64,000 bases of DNA, taken from the NCBI GenBank assembly GCA_044224315.1, contig JBGAKR010000009.1, positions 18,958-82,957 of the forward strand. Reading direction: 5' to 3'. The notes beneath the pieces were generated by a model that saw only the letters and a list, made by a program, of their open reading frames with translations, did no database searches and had not been told where the DNA came from. This document shows positions 9,801-17,561 of this stretch, in pieces. Each line of letters starts with the position of its first letter. The first letter of the stretch is position 1. Position numbers and translations under genes: made by a program. This DNA comes from JAGXTF01 sp044224315 (GTDB lineage: Bacteria; Bacteroidota; Bacteroidia; NS11-12g; UBA955).

Positions 9801-10232
9801 TTTGCCAGTATTATCGGCGACACCCAAATAAAGAAAAGCATTATTGGTATAGTCATTTACTTGGTGGGTCCAACCCTGGGATGCGCTATAAATCCACTTA
9901 TCGGTGCTTCCTGCATAAAAAATAATGAAGTCACCCGGATCAAATTTTCCATCCGATTCACCCGAAATCCAGATTGGAATTTCGGGTAATCCGGTATTGC
10001 GGTTTGCATTGAATTCGGGAAGCATACCACCCTGGTGTCCAATTAACTGGAGTTTCCGTGGATCGAGGGTGGCCATATTAAAACCGGCGGCCTGCAAATC
10101 GGAATAATCGATGCGGTAGGTTCCTTGTTTAGAGATTTTAAGTTTTACCCAATACCCGCTTGCAATTGGCCCGGCCAAAAGCTTGCTGCCAATAGCGGCT
10201 AAGCATAGCATACCTAGGATTAATTTTTTCAT
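6849..10232 (-). CDS. porU: T9SS sortase PorU, gingipain-family (C25) protease
   Basis: 1127 residues with an N-terminal signal peptide (Met-Lys-Lys-Leu-Ile-Leu-Gly-Met). PorU sits on the cell surface, removes the C-terminal signal domain of T9SS cargo and attaches A-LPS. The peptidase C25 domain spans roughly 370-760. The catalytic dyad is visible as His633 in Tyr-Gln-Gly-His-Gly-Gly and Cys667 in Thr-Ala-Thr-Cys-Glu-Phe. The N-terminal ~350 residues are the usual beta-rich prodomain-like part. The C-terminus ends in a FlgD-like/CTD-like Ig fold (Tyr-Pro-Asn-Pro-Phe near 1045, Asn-Gly-Phe-Tyr-Phe-Tyr-Lys near 1105); in PorU this domain is known to stay on the protein. It is the first gene of the leftward porU-porV pair and divergent from porP. 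Confidence 0.95.
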   Translation of the reverse strand: MKKLILGMLCLAAIGSKLLAGPIASGYWVKLKISKQGTYRIDYSDLQAAGFNMATLDPRKLQLIGHQGGMLPEFNANRNTGLPEIPIWISGESDGKFDPGDFIIFYAGSTDKWIYSASQGWTHQVNDYTNNAFLYLGVADNTGKRISLVPETSETPQQIITQGQYVWFHDSDIVNPAGMGRMWLGEKLGNETLKRNFSHTMPAGTADSARVRVSYGASMVDGSGILYITVNGQKETESCAAIDPENLAFYESDIQKYYKTSGGAVNINLELIRPNTNSSAWLNFIEIQSPRLLEMQSEPLVIRNALLQSKINAEVRITSASNLRVFGITREGLPMEYTMKNSGGNNYYFRTDNTFYDKDFVVFSNDKCYKPGFAGTVANADILAGDPATLIIIAHPDFLEAANNLAAFRRTADQYKVKVVTPQAIYNEYSASMQDIVAIRDYLRDEYNKAKSNGGALKYVLLFGAASYDFKDRTTPNVNKVPLYEDYSYLKNGTFCLDDFYGYIDSNMGRPAIDANKLSFAVGRLPVRTKTEANGVVEKLKRYYSPKSLGPWRTGLSFVCDDVDKSFEDIFAIQSESYANNIAAVHPDMQVDKIYADAYKQVTNGNTEQYPEVTEAITNAVQNGALFLNYQGHGGEKGWAQEQILTVPTINAWTNPYTMPVLFTATCEFSRYDDPALQSAGELTLINPNGGAIALMTTTRLVYVSGNSLINENFWTKYGFPSPNEPVPTIGDLFQRMKNRPFSTTSSEDNKFALLGDPSMRLAFPMHKVVIDSINGKDGNSFTDTLKAFSVVRLKGHIHERLGNKFSSFNGKLWVKVLDKPQTRYTLDNDGLNKKVAYKTQTSYIYKGIVSVVNGEFSIIFSVPKDIAYNVDLGKILLYAHNGETDASGGKDLLIGSSENSIIPDKTGPEIKLYMNDTTFVFGGEVQPNATFIARIFDKSGINATGAGIGRDMVGVLDKGSDHEKSYIMNEFFAYDLNSYTRGAVQFDLKDLSVGEHTITFKVWDIHNNSAEAVIKFVVVPKNALHITDQLVYPNPFQPGNPVTVLFEHNKAGEDITAELIIYNQSGKAVSSQTFQIGQANARETRVQWDGRSTGGAELPNGFYFYKLVVKSADGGMAHVQGKMIKN

Positions 10233-10379
10233 AATTTTAGTCTAGTGTTTCGAGTAGTTTTCGGGTTATAGGGAGGTAATAACTGCAAATTTCGTTTAAT
10301 ATTGTCATGTTTTAGGCACAGATTTGTCAAAAAAAGTTGTCTAAAAAAAATATTTTCTGACAGGAAACGTTTTACTTTG

Positions 10380-10387
10380 TAACTTTG
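10380..10387 (+). promoter_or_regulatory. Promoter -7 element of porP
   Basis: TAACTTTG fits TAnnTTTG and ends 12 nt before the porP ATG. The 166-bp divergent spacer 10233-10398 is AT-rich. No convincing -33 TTTG and no porU promoter were recognised in it. Confidence 0.5.
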
Positions 10388-10398
10388 TCAAGTAGAGT

Positions 10399-11403
10399 AT
10401 GAGGAAAAATATACTGTTTGCAGTAAGTATTCTTGTTTCCGGCTTATATGCAACCCGCGCAAATGCGCAGGATCCGGAGCTTTCGCAGTTTTACGCATCA
10501 CCGGTTTACACCAATCCGGCAATGGCAGGTACTGCAGTATGTAACTATGGTGCAGCGGGCAGGGTTGCACTGAATTATCGCAACCAATGGCCTGGTCTTC
10601 CAGGTACTTTCCGCAGTTTTGGTGCATCATGGGACCAACATATCCCCTCTATCGGAGGTGGTTTGGGTGCCAGTTTCTTCAGTGATGTAGCAGGTTCGGG
10701 ACTGTTAACCAGTAACACCATCAGCGGTGTGTATTCATATTTGCTGCCTTTGAAACGCGGCAAATTGTTTATGCGTTTCGGATTGCAAGGTTCAGTAACC
10801 AACAAATCCATCAATTTCAACCGTTTAAAATTCGGAGATCAGATATTGCCAACCCAGGGATTTGTATTGCCAACCGGCGAACAAAAGCCTGCTACCAGCA
10901 TTACCTATCCTAACTTTAATGCCGGTTGGATTATGTACACCTCTAAGTTCTACATTGGGTTTGCATCTCATAACGTAATTGAGCCCAACTGGAGCTTTTA
11001 TAAAAACCCCGATGAGGTACTGCCCCGTCGTTACACCGTTCATACCGGTGCGGTAATTCCTCTAAGCCGCAGCCGCTTTGAAACTTCAACCATTTCTCCC
11101 AACGCTTTGTTTATGATGCAGCGCAATTTCACCCAATTGAACCTTGGTTTTTACGCCAACAAAGGGCCATTGGTAAGTGGTTTGTGGTTCCGTCAAACAT
11201 TCGGACAATATAAAAACTCGGATGCCATTATTATGCTGATTGGTTTCCGCAAGGATCGTTTTAAATTTGGTTACAGCTACGACTTTACTGTAAGTGATGG
11301 TCGAAGTGCCATTCCAAGCAGCCACGAAGTAAGTGCCACCATCGACTGGTGCGTACCTCCCGGCATGAAACCATTTAAACCCCTAAAATGCCCTGAGTTC
11401 TAA
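10399..11403 (+). CDS. PorP/SprF family type IX secretion outer-membrane protein
   Basis: 334 residues with a signal peptide ending Asn-Ala-Gln. The mature N-terminus carries the family signature Pro-x-x-Ser-Gln-Phe-Tyr-Ala-Ser-Pro-x-Tyr-x-Asn-Pro-Ala-x-Ala-Gly, followed by Asn-Tyr-Arg-Asn-Gln-Trp-Pro. The rest is a 14-strand-like barrel. PorP-like proteins form the outer-membrane part that binds PorE and the GldK/GldN ring; SprF is the paralogue dedicated to SprB export. Bacteroidota carry many paralogues, so the exact role (general PorP or cargo-specific SprF) is uncertain. It is followed by gldJ after a 124-bp gap with no obvious terminator, so the two may share a transcript. Confidence 0.9.
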   Translation: MRKNILFAVSILVSGLYATRANAQDPELSQFYASPVYTNPAMAGTAVCNYGAAGRVALNYRNQWPGLPGTFRSFGASWDQHIPSIGGGLGASFFSDVAGSGLLTSNTISGVYSYLLPLKRGKLFMRFGLQGSVTNKSINFNRLKFGDQILPTQGFVLPTGEQKPATSITYPNFNAGWIMYTSKFYIGFASHNVIEPNWSFYKNPDEVLPRRYTVHTGAVIPLSRSRFETSTISPNALFMMQRNFTQLNLGFYANKGPLVSGLWFRQTFGQYKNSDAIIMLIGFRKDRFKFGYSYDFTVSDGRSAIPSSHEVSATIDWCVPPGMKPFKPLKCPEF

Positions 11404-11527
11404 GGGTTCATAAAGAAATTCCGAAAAAGGTTTGAAGAGTGAAATTTTCAAACCTTTTTTATTTAAAAGGCAAAAAAATCGTTATGTTTGCGAAATATTT
11501 TCACTAAACATACGTTATAAAAAACGA

Positions 11528-13063
11528 ATGACAAACAGAAATTTGGTACGATTCGCGGGGATGGCAGCCATTGCAGTAAGCATGGTTGTTACTTCATGCG
11601 GAAAGAAGAGATCCAGTAATACTACTGGCCAAGCCTATGACAATCCCAAATGGGGCGGCTTTTCTAATCCGCGCTACAAGGGGCAGGAAACCGGACCAGG
11701 TCTTGTACTGGTTGAAGGCGGTTCATTCAGCATGGGTTCTACAGAACAGGATCTGCAATACAACAACGACAACGTTGAACGCAGGGTAACTGTAAACTCA
11801 TTCTACATGGATGAAACTGAAATCAGCAACATTCAATACCTGGAGTATGAGTATTGGTTACAAAAAGCTTTCGTAGATTTTCCGGAAGTGTATCAGCATG
11901 CATTGCCCGATTCACTTTGCTGGAGAAGTAAACTGGCTTACAACGAACCATTTGTAGAATACTACTACCGCCACCCGGCTTACAAAGATTATCCGGTGGT
12001 AGGTATCAACTGGCAACAAGCCAATGATTTCGCTGCTTGGCGCACAGACCGTGTAAACGAAATGATACTTGACCAAAAACGCATTGTAAAATACAATGTA
12101 AATGCCGACCGCGTGGCTGAAAACAACTTTAACACCCGCGCTTACCTGGCTGGCCAATACGAATTCTCTAAAAAAGGCAAAAAGCCTTTGAAAGATTATT
12201 CAAAAGCTAAAAATAAAGACCAAAAACGCTACCGTGTAAAAATGGAGGATGGTATTCTGTTGCCAGATTACCGTTTGCCTACTGAAGCTGAGTGGGAATA
12301 TGCCGCACAGGCCAACGTGGGTGAAACCCAATTTGACAACGTAGACCAGAAAAAAGTATACGCCTGGGACGACTATACCATTCGCATTAAAGATGGTAAA
12401 GAAAGGGATCGCGGAAAGATTCGTGTGAACGTACTGCGTGCCAAAGGTGATAACGGTGGTTTGGCTGGTGGAAACCTCAATGATGCAGGTTTTATTACTA
12501 CCCCAGTATTCAGCTACTGGCCTAACTCTTATGGCTTGTACAACATGTCGGGCAACGTAAGCGAGTGGACTTTGGATGTTTACCGTCCATTGAGCATGGA
12601 AGATATGGATCAGTTTATGCCCTTCCGTGGTAACGTTTATCGCACCGTATTGCTCGATCAGTATGGCGCTATCGAACAAAAAGACAGCTTAGGCCGTTTG
12701 GTTTATCGCGATGTAACTGAGGCTGAAAATATCAACCGCCGCAACTACAAAAAAGCAGATAACATTGGCTTTAAAGATGAAGAGAACTATAACGATGGTG
12801 AAATGACCTACGAGTATGGTGTAACTTCTCTGGTAAACAACAAAGCCCGTGTAATTAAGGGTGGTAGCTGGAACGACCGCGTATACTGGGCTTCTCCCGG
12901 TACCCGCCGTTACCTGGATGAAAAACAGGATTTGTCTACCCTCGGTTTCCGCTGCGCAATGATTCGTATCGGTGCACCAGTGGGTAACAGCAAAAAGAAA
13001 TACAACGGATTGCCTTCTTCTGGTATAGACAAAAAGACCAAGCGTCGCAAAAAACCTAACTAG
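11528..13063 (+). CDS. gldJ: Gliding-motility/T9SS lipoprotein GldJ
   Basis: 511 residues from the ATG at 11528. The frame is open 96 bp further upstream, but only from 11528 does the N-terminus form a lipoprotein signal (Val-Val-Thr-Ser-Cys). The body is a formylglycine-generating-enzyme-like (FGE/C-type lectin) fold: Val-Glu-Gly-Gly-Ser-Phe-x-Met-Gly near 60, Tyr-Met-Asp-Glu-Thr-Glu-Ile near 90 and Arg-Leu-Pro-Thr-Glu-Ala-Glu-Trp-Glu near 250. Segments such as Ala-Leu-Pro-Asp-Ser-Leu-x-Trp-Arg, Tyr-x-Arg-His-Pro-Ala-Tyr and Trp-Arg-Thr-Asp-Arg-Val-Asn-Glu are those I know from GldJ rather than GldK. GldJ is an outer-membrane lipoprotein needed for GldK stability, gliding and secretion. The very basic C-terminal tail is also GldJ-like. 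It is close to porU/porV, as in flavobacteria. Confidence 0.88.
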   Translation: MTNRNLVRFAGMAAIAVSMVVTSCGKKRSSNTTGQAYDNPKWGGFSNPRYKGQETGPGLVLVEGGSFSMGSTEQDLQYNNDNVERRVTVNSFYMDETEISNIQYLEYEYWLQKAFVDFPEVYQHALPDSLCWRSKLAYNEPFVEYYYRHPAYKDYPVVGINWQQANDFAAWRTDRVNEMILDQKRIVKYNVNADRVAENNFNTRAYLAGQYEFSKKGKKPLKDYSKAKNKDQKRYRVKMEDGILLPDYRLPTEAEWEYAAQANVGETQFDNVDQKKVYAWDDYTIRIKDGKERDRGKIRVNVLRAKGDNGGLAGGNLNDAGFITTPVFSYWPNSYGLYNMSGNVSEWTLDVYRPLSMEDMDQFMPFRGNVYRTVLLDQYGAIEQKDSLGRLVYRDVTEAENINRRNYKKADNIGFKDEENYNDGEMTYEYGVTSLVNNKARVIKGGSWNDRVYWASPGTRRYLDEKQDLSTLGFRCAMIRIGAPVGNSKKKYNGLPSSGIDKKTKRRKKPN

Positions 13064-13085
13064 TAGAAAATAGTCATTCAAATAA

Positions 13086-13119
13086 AAAACCGCCTCTGCC
13101 AAACAGGGGCGTTTTTTTT
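13086..13119 (+). terminator. Rho-independent terminator after gldJ
   Basis: The stem CGCCTCTG/CAGGGGCG (one G-T pair) is flanked by an A run and followed by eight T. It begins about 25 bp after the gldJ stop, showing that no gldK/L/M/N genes follow in the same transcript. Confidence 0.85.
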
Positions 13120-13153
13120 ATGTTTAAACCACCATGAATCCGGGCAATTGACG

Positions 13154-13161
13154 TAATTTTG
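13154..13161 (+). promoter_or_regulatory. Promoter -7 element of rnpB
   Basis: TAATTTTG matches TAnnTTTG exactly and lies 3-5 bp before the predicted 5' end of RNase P RNA, the spacing expected for a start at about 13165. No good -33 element was found. Confidence 0.5.
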
Positions 13162-13163
13162 AA

Positions 13164-13558
13164 GCGGCAGTCTGGCTTGTCGCCGGAACATTATTGTTCA
13201 GGAGGAAAGTCCGGGCAACACAGAGCACCGTGCTACCTAACGGGTAGGCACCATTTGCGCAAGCGGGTGGTGACAGAAAGTGTCACAGAAACTATACCGT
13301 CCAGGAGGTAACCCCTCCGGATAAGGGTGAAAAAGCGGGGTAAGAGCCCACTCGCCCGGCAGCAATGTCGGGTTGGGATAAACCTCACGGGTTGAAAAAC
13401 CAAATAAGCCCGGTTTTAAGCTGCTCGCTTAGGAATGCCCTCGGGCAAACCACCGGGTGGGTAGGTTGCTAGATCTGATTTGTGAAAATCAGGCCAGATA
13501 AATGACAAGCCATCAAACCGCAAGGTTTGTGGACAGAACCCGGCTTACAGGGCTGCCA
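13164..13558 (+). ncRNA. rnpB: RNase P RNA, bacterial class A
   Basis: This is the catalytic RNA that removes 5' leaders from tRNA precursors. The universal core is visible: GAGGAAAGTCCGGGC near 13200-13215 (CR-I, P4 5' strand) and ACAGAACCCGGCTTACAG near 13533-13550 (CR-V, P4 3' strand). Terminal helix P1 pairs GGCAG at 13166-13170 with CTGCC at 13553-13557. About 395 nt is a normal length for Bacteroidota. A T run at 13559-13566 directly after P1 probably ends transcription. Ends are assigned from the P1 pairing and may be off by a few bases. Confidence 0.95.
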
Positions 13559-13614
13559 TTTTTTTTATTGGAGTTGCAGAATTAAAAAAGAAATTAATTT
13601 TTCTTAATTTCTAC

Positions 13615-13645
13615 TTGCTATCGCGATTAGGAAGTATTAATTTTG
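13615..13645 (+). promoter_or_regulatory. tRNA-Gly promoter
   Basis: A TTG at 13615-13617 (-33) and TAATTTTG at 13638-13645 (-7) are separated by 20 bp, the typical Bacteroidota layout. The tRNA 5' end follows 35 bp later, leaving a short leader. Confidence 0.6.
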
Positions 13646-13679
13646 CACCACTTTTAAAGGAATTCATATCCTTTTAAAA

Positions 13680-13755
13680 GCAGAAGTAGCTCAGTTGGTA
13701 GAGCATCACCTTGCCAAGGTGAGGGTCGCGAGTTCGAGTCTCGTCTTCTGCTCCA
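13680..13755 (+). tRNA. tRNA-Gly (anticodon GCC)
   Basis: 76 nt including an encoded CCA. The acceptor stem GCAGAAG/CTTCTGC pairs fully, and the D-arm has GCTCAGTTGGTAGAGC. The anticodon stem TCACC/GGTGA closes the loop TTGCCAA, giving anticodon GCC for glycine. The T-arm carries GTTCGAGTC. The discriminator base is T, as in most bacterial tRNA-Gly. It is transcribed alone, followed by its own terminator. Confidence 0.97.
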
Positions 13756-13757
13756 GG

Positions 13758-13787
13758 AGCCCCGGAAACGGGGCTTTTCTTTTTTTA
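13758..13787 (+). terminator. Rho-independent terminator after tRNA-Gly
   Basis: The stem AGCCCCG/CGGGGCT closes a GAAA loop and is followed by a T-rich run, starting 2 bp after the tRNA CCA end. The remaining bases to gatB (13788-13955) contain nothing else that I recognise. Confidence 0.9.
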
Positions 13788-13955
13788 TATTTTACCAGCA
13801 ACCATTCAAAAAAAGCTTCTCCCCTATTTCTAAGCATCTTTTGAAATACAATACACAGGTAAAAATTATCGTTCATTTGCGTTTTCGTTTATAAATTCAT
13901 CCCGTTTTGTTGGTTTTTAATCCCATTCAAATGCCCGTCTTTACTTATTAAATCA

Positions 13956-13963
13956 TAGTTTTG
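13956..13963 (+). promoter_or_regulatory. Promoter -7 element of gatB operon
   Basis: TAGTTTTG matches TAnnTTTG and ends 17 nt before the gatB ATG at 13981. It is the likely promoter for gatB and the overlapping dlt-like genes. No clear -33 element is seen. Confidence 0.5.
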
Positions 13964-13980
13964 CAGTATACTAAATTACC

Positions 13981-15420
13981 ATGGAATTTGAAGCGGTTAT
14001 AGGATTGGAAATACATGTACAATTGCTTACAAAAAGCAAAGCCTTTAGTGCAGATAGTACTGAATACGGCGGTATGCCAAACACCCAGGTTAGTGTTATT
14101 AGCCTGGCACATCCCGGTACGCTGCCCCGGCACAACAAAAAAGCCATCGACGCTGCAATTAAAATGGGTTTGGCCTTGAATTGCGACATTCGCCGCGAAA
14201 ACCTCTATTCGCGTAAAAACTATTTTTACGCCGATTTGCCCAAAGGTTACCAAATTACCCAATTTGATACCCCTCTGTGCAACAATGGATATGTAACCAT
14301 TAAGGCTAAAAATGCCGACAAAAAACAAATCCGTTTAACCCGCATCCACATGGAAGAGGATACTGGAAAAAGTATGCACGACCAGGATTTGTATGATTCA
14401 TTGATTGATTACAACCGCGCTGGCACTCCTCTGATTGAAATTGTATCACAACCTGATATTAAAAACGGAGACGAAGCCTATGCCTTTGTAACCGAAATAC
14501 GACGCCTGGTGCGCTACCTGGAAATTTGCGACGGTAATATGGAAGAAGGCAGTTTGCGCTGCGATGCCAACGTAAGTATTATGCCCAAAGGCAGCACCGA
14601 ATTTGGTACCAAAGTGGAGGTTAAAAACATGAACTCCATTAGCAATGTGAAAAGGGCTATAGATTTTGAAATACAACGTCAAACCGAGGTTTTACTTAAA
14701 GGAGAAAAGGTAATTGGCGAAACCCGCGGATTTAATGGTACCAACGGCACCACCTTTAGCATGCGCCGTAAAGAGTTGGTAAATGATTACCGCTATTTTC
14801 CAGAACCCGATTTGCCGCCACTGATACTTACCGACCGCTATATAGACGAAGTGCATCACTTAATGCCAGAGCTACCTGAAACCCTTTTTGAACGGTTTAC
14901 CAGTCAATACGGCTTGTCTGATTATGATGCAGGTGTATTGGTAGATGACAAGGCCACTGCTTTGTATTTTGAAGATCTGGCCAGGCTTACACCGAATTAT
15001 AAAGCCGCGGCCAATTGGGTAACTGTTGCCATTCGGGGTTATCTGAATGAAAATGCCTTGGGTATGGAAGAATTTCCATTAAAACCCGCTGAAATTGGCG
15101 AAGTTATAAAACTGATTGATGCTGGTGTATTGAGTCATAGCTCGGCAGTTCAAAATTTGTTTCCTGCCCTGGTTAAGCAGCCGGGTACAAGCGCACAGGA
15201 TTTGGTAAACCAGCTAAATCTGGCCCAAAATAACGACGATGGTTTTATTGAGGGCATAGTGGATGAGGTGCTAAACCGTTTTGCGGAAAAAGTTGCTGAA
15301 TACAAATCGGGCAAAACCGGATTGCTGGGACTGTTTGTAGGTGAGGTAATGAAAGCCAGCAAAGGCAAAGCCGAACCCAAGAAAACCAACGAAATTATCC
15401 GTAAAAAACTGGATGCATGA
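13981..15420 (+). CDS. gatB: Aspartyl/glutamyl-tRNA(Asn/Gln) amidotransferase subunit B
   Basis: 479 residues, the usual GatB size. GatB activates the side-chain carboxylate of misacylated Glu-tRNA(Gln) (or Asp-tRNA(Asn)) by phosphorylation and accepts ammonia from GatA. The N-terminal cradle has Gly-Leu-Glu-Ile-His-Val-Gln-Leu near residue 9 and His-Met-Glu-Glu-Asp-Thr-Gly-Lys-Ser near 125. The C-terminal YqeY-like tail domain (about 330-479) ends with the typical Lys-x-x-Glu-x-Ile-Arg-Lys-Lys-Leu. No gatA or gatC is in the window. Its stop overlaps the next ATG (ATGA), which ties it translationally to the envelope operon downstream. Confidence 0.96.
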   Translation: MEFEAVIGLEIHVQLLTKSKAFSADSTEYGGMPNTQVSVISLAHPGTLPRHNKKAIDAAIKMGLALNCDIRRENLYSRKNYFYADLPKGYQITQFDTPLCNNGYVTIKAKNADKKQIRLTRIHMEEDTGKSMHDQDLYDSLIDYNRAGTPLIEIVSQPDIKNGDEAYAFVTEIRRLVRYLEICDGNMEEGSLRCDANVSIMPKGSTEFGTKVEVKNMNSISNVKRAIDFEIQRQTEVLLKGEKVIGETRGFNGTNGTTFSMRRKELVNDYRYFPEPDLPPLILTDRYIDEVHHLMPELPETLFERFTSQYGLSDYDAGVLVDDKATALYFEDLARLTPNYKAAANWVTVAIRGYLNENALGMEEFPLKPAEIGEVIKLIDAGVLSHSSAVQNLFPALVKQPGTSAQDLVNQLNLAQNNDDGFIEGIVDEVLNRFAEKVAEYKSGKTGLLGLFVGEVMKASKGKAEPKKTNEIIRKKLDA

Positions 15421-16913
15421 TTGTGCAATTTTCTGAAAAAATACTGCAGAATTTTTCGCTGCATAAGACCAATCCTATTTGTACCATCAACGACGAATCT
15501 TGCGATTACGGCGCGTTTGGTGAAATTACAGGGGGGATACAGAATAAGATTCACCGCACAGGAAGTCCGGTAATTGGAATTTTAACCCAAAATCATGCCC
15601 ATACTTATGCCACGATAATAGCTACATGGCTGATGGGAAAAGCTTATGTGCCAATCAATGCTTCGTATCCGGCAGAAAGGCTTCGAACCATTTTTACTGA
15701 AGCTGGCATTACCGATATTTTTTACAGCGTAGAAAATGCCGAAACAGAAGCTTTGCGTATTGAATTTGGAGATATTCAGTTTCATTGCACAACTACTTTT
15801 TCCAGCGCGGTTCCGTTTAATACCTTCCCTTCCAAAGACAAAACGGCCTATATACTGTTTACTTCCGGCACAACCGGTAAACCCAAGGGTGTACCCATTA
15901 CATTCGGCAACCTGGAGGCCTTTTTAGATAGTTTTAACCAGTTGGGTTATGATTTAGGCTCAAATGACCGTTTCCTGCAAATGTTTGAACTCACTTTTGA
16001 TTTGTCAGTAATGAGTTTTATGGTGCCGATGACCCTTGGCGCATCGTTTTACACACTGCCCAGTGGTATGATTAAAACCCTGGGGTTATACCAGGTGCTG
16101 GATACGTATGAAATTAGTTTTAGTTTGATGGTACCCAGTGCCATTAATTTACTTAAACCCTACCTGGATGATGTGGATCTACCACATTTGCGCTATTCGC
16201 AATTTTGTGGTGAAGCGCTGAAAGCCGATTTAGTAAGCCAATGGAGCCGATGCATACCCAATGCGCGCATAGACAACGTATATGGCCCCACAGAAGCCAC
16301 CATTTATTGCACCTGCAAAACCCTGGATATTGCGCATATAGAGGAAGATAGTTTGAACGGAGTGGCCGGAATTGGGGTAGCCATGGCTAATGTTGAAACC
16401 TTCATTGCTGATACCGAGAATAACCCTGTAAATACGGATGAAGTAGGCGAATTATGCCTGGCTGGAGCTCAATTAACACCCGGATATTTAAACAACCCGG
16501 AACAAAACGAAAAGGCTTTTTTTGAGAAAAACGGAACCCGATATTATCGCACCGGAGATTTGGTAAAGGCCAATACCAATGGCGAAATATTTTATGCCGG
16601 CCGCAAGGATGATCAGGTAAAAATTCAGGGATTCAGAATTGAGTTGGCCGAACTTGAATTGGCAGCAACCCGCATATTACCAGCACACAGCAGTGTGGCC
16701 GTTGGTTTTCAGGATCATGGTGGAAACTGGATGCTGGCCTTGTTTATTCAAAATCTTATGGCCGACAGCGAAATTATTCGCACCGAATTGGGGCAACATA
16801 TTCCGGATTACATGATACCCCATTTGGTAATGAGTATTGATGATTTCCCACTGAATTCAAATGGGAAGACGGATAAAAAAATATTGCGTCAATTGGCCCT
16901 AAACCACCTGTAA
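15417..16913 (+). CDS. DltA-like amino-acid:carrier-protein ligase (adenylation enzyme)
   Basis: 498 residues, the size of DltA (~500). An ANL-family enzyme that should activate an amino acid as adenylate and load it on the carrier protein encoded two genes later. The phosphate loop Phe-Thr-Ser-Gly-Thr-Thr-Gly-Lys-Pro-Lys-Gly is at 148-158. Phe-Asp-Leu-Ser-Val-Met at 194-199 has the Asp (195) that binds the amino group. Tyr-Gly-Pro-Thr-Glu-Ala-Thr is at 289-295, and the C-terminal Asn-Gly-Lys catalytic lysine is near 487. Phe-Cys-Gly-Glu at 263-266 keeps the cysteine that in Bacillus DltA selects D-alanine. It starts at ATGA overlapping the gatB stop and ends overlapping the next gene. D-alanine is the favoured substrate by inference; no condensation domains are present, so this is not an NRPS. 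Confidence 0.88.
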   Translation: MIVQFSEKILQNFSLHKTNPICTINDESCDYGAFGEITGGIQNKIHRTGSPVIGILTQNHAHTYATIIATWLMGKAYVPINASYPAERLRTIFTEAGITDIFYSVENAETEALRIEFGDIQFHCTTTFSSAVPFNTFPSKDKTAYILFTSGTTGKPKGVPITFGNLEAFLDSFNQLGYDLGSNDRFLQMFELTFDLSVMSFMVPMTLGASFYTLPSGMIKTLGLYQVLDTYEISFSLMVPSAINLLKPYLDDVDLPHLRYSQFCGEALKADLVSQWSRCIPNARIDNVYGPTEATIYCTCKTLDIAHIEEDSLNGVAGIGVAMANVETFIADTENNPVNTDEVGELCLAGAQLTPGYLNNPEQNEKAFFEKNGTRYYRTGDLVKANTNGEIFYAGRKDDQVKIQGFRIELAELELAATRILPAHSSVAVGFQDHGGNWMLALFIQNLMADSEIIRTELGQHIPDYMIPHLVMSIDDFPLNSNGKTDKKILRQLALNHL

Positions 16914-17560
16914 TGGAGCATTTCAGGAAAGCCACCACAGCGGATATTCCGTTTTTAATTGAGGGCATCATAGCCTCCGAAAAATCGGGAACGGATATTC
17001 TTTCCTATGCACGTATTTTTTCAATTTCTGAGGCCAATGTAAAGGCCTTAATCACCGAGATTATGGAGGAAGAAATTGAAAATCAGGAATGGAATCCGGG
17101 ATCATTTGTGATTGCAGAAATAGATGGTAAACCAGTAGCGTGTTTAAGTGCGTGGATAGAAGGCCAGGGCGGCACAGGAAGCGGAATTCTCAAAGCACAG
17201 GCAATGTCATATTTTTTGGGCAATGTATGGTCTCAAAGTATCGAAAAACTGAAGTTGGTAGCCAGTGTTCAAATTCCCAGATTGACCGATAGCTTACAGC
17301 TGGAAAACATATATACAGCGCCCGAATACAGAGGTAAGGGAATCGCAGGTAGATTGATAGAATTTGCGATTGAAAATGCAAAAGTAACTGCACCGGATTT
17401 GGAGCAGGCAGAGATACAGTTGATGGCGAATAACACCGCCGCCGTGGTTTCATACACAAAATGTGGATTTTTACAGAGGGCCGTTTCCGTGGCAACAGAC
17501 CCTGCTGTTCTAACTTTGCTTCCGGGTGATTCAAAGATTTCACTCAGCAAAAACGTTTAA
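16913..17560 (+). CDS. GNAT family N-acetyltransferase in the dlt-like operon
   Basis: 215 residues. The GNAT acetyl-CoA-binding motif A is clear near residues 130-150: a strand with Ile-Tyr-Thr, then Tyr-Arg-Gly-Lys-Gly-Ile-Ala-Gly-Arg-Leu leading into a helix, followed by the motif-B region with Asn-Asn-Thr-Ala-Ala. The start ATG overlaps the last base of the ligase stop (TAATG) and the stop is 1 bp before the carrier gene, so it is embedded in the operon. GNATs are not part of canonical dlt loci. It could acetylate the amino group of the activated amino acid, the carrier or the final acceptor. The substrate is unknown. Confidence 0.85.
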   Translation: MEHFRKATTADIPFLIEGIIASEKSGTDILSYARIFSISEANVKALITEIMEEEIENQEWNPGSFVIAEIDGKPVACLSAWIEGQGGTGSGILKAQAMSYFLGNVWSQSIEKLKLVASVQIPRLTDSLQLENIYTAPEYRGKGIAGRLIEFAIENAKVTAPDLEQAEIQLMANNTAAVVSYTKCGFLQRAVSVATDPAVLTLLPGDSKISLSKNV

Positions 17561-17561
17561 T

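Noticed and set aside
11432..13063. gldK assignment for the FGE-like lipoprotein
   Set aside because: Diagnostic segments (Ala-Leu-Pro-Asp-Ser-Leu, Arg-His-Pro-Ala-Tyr, Trp-Arg-Thr-Asp-Arg-Val-Asn-Glu) and the basic tail fit GldJ; gldL/M/N do not follow. The first 32 codons of the longer frame lack a signal peptide.
15417..16913. Non-ribosomal peptide synthetase module
   Set aside because: A stand-alone 498-residue adenylating enzyme with a separate carrier and no condensation or thioesterase domains; MBOAT and SGNH partners indicate a dlt-like route.
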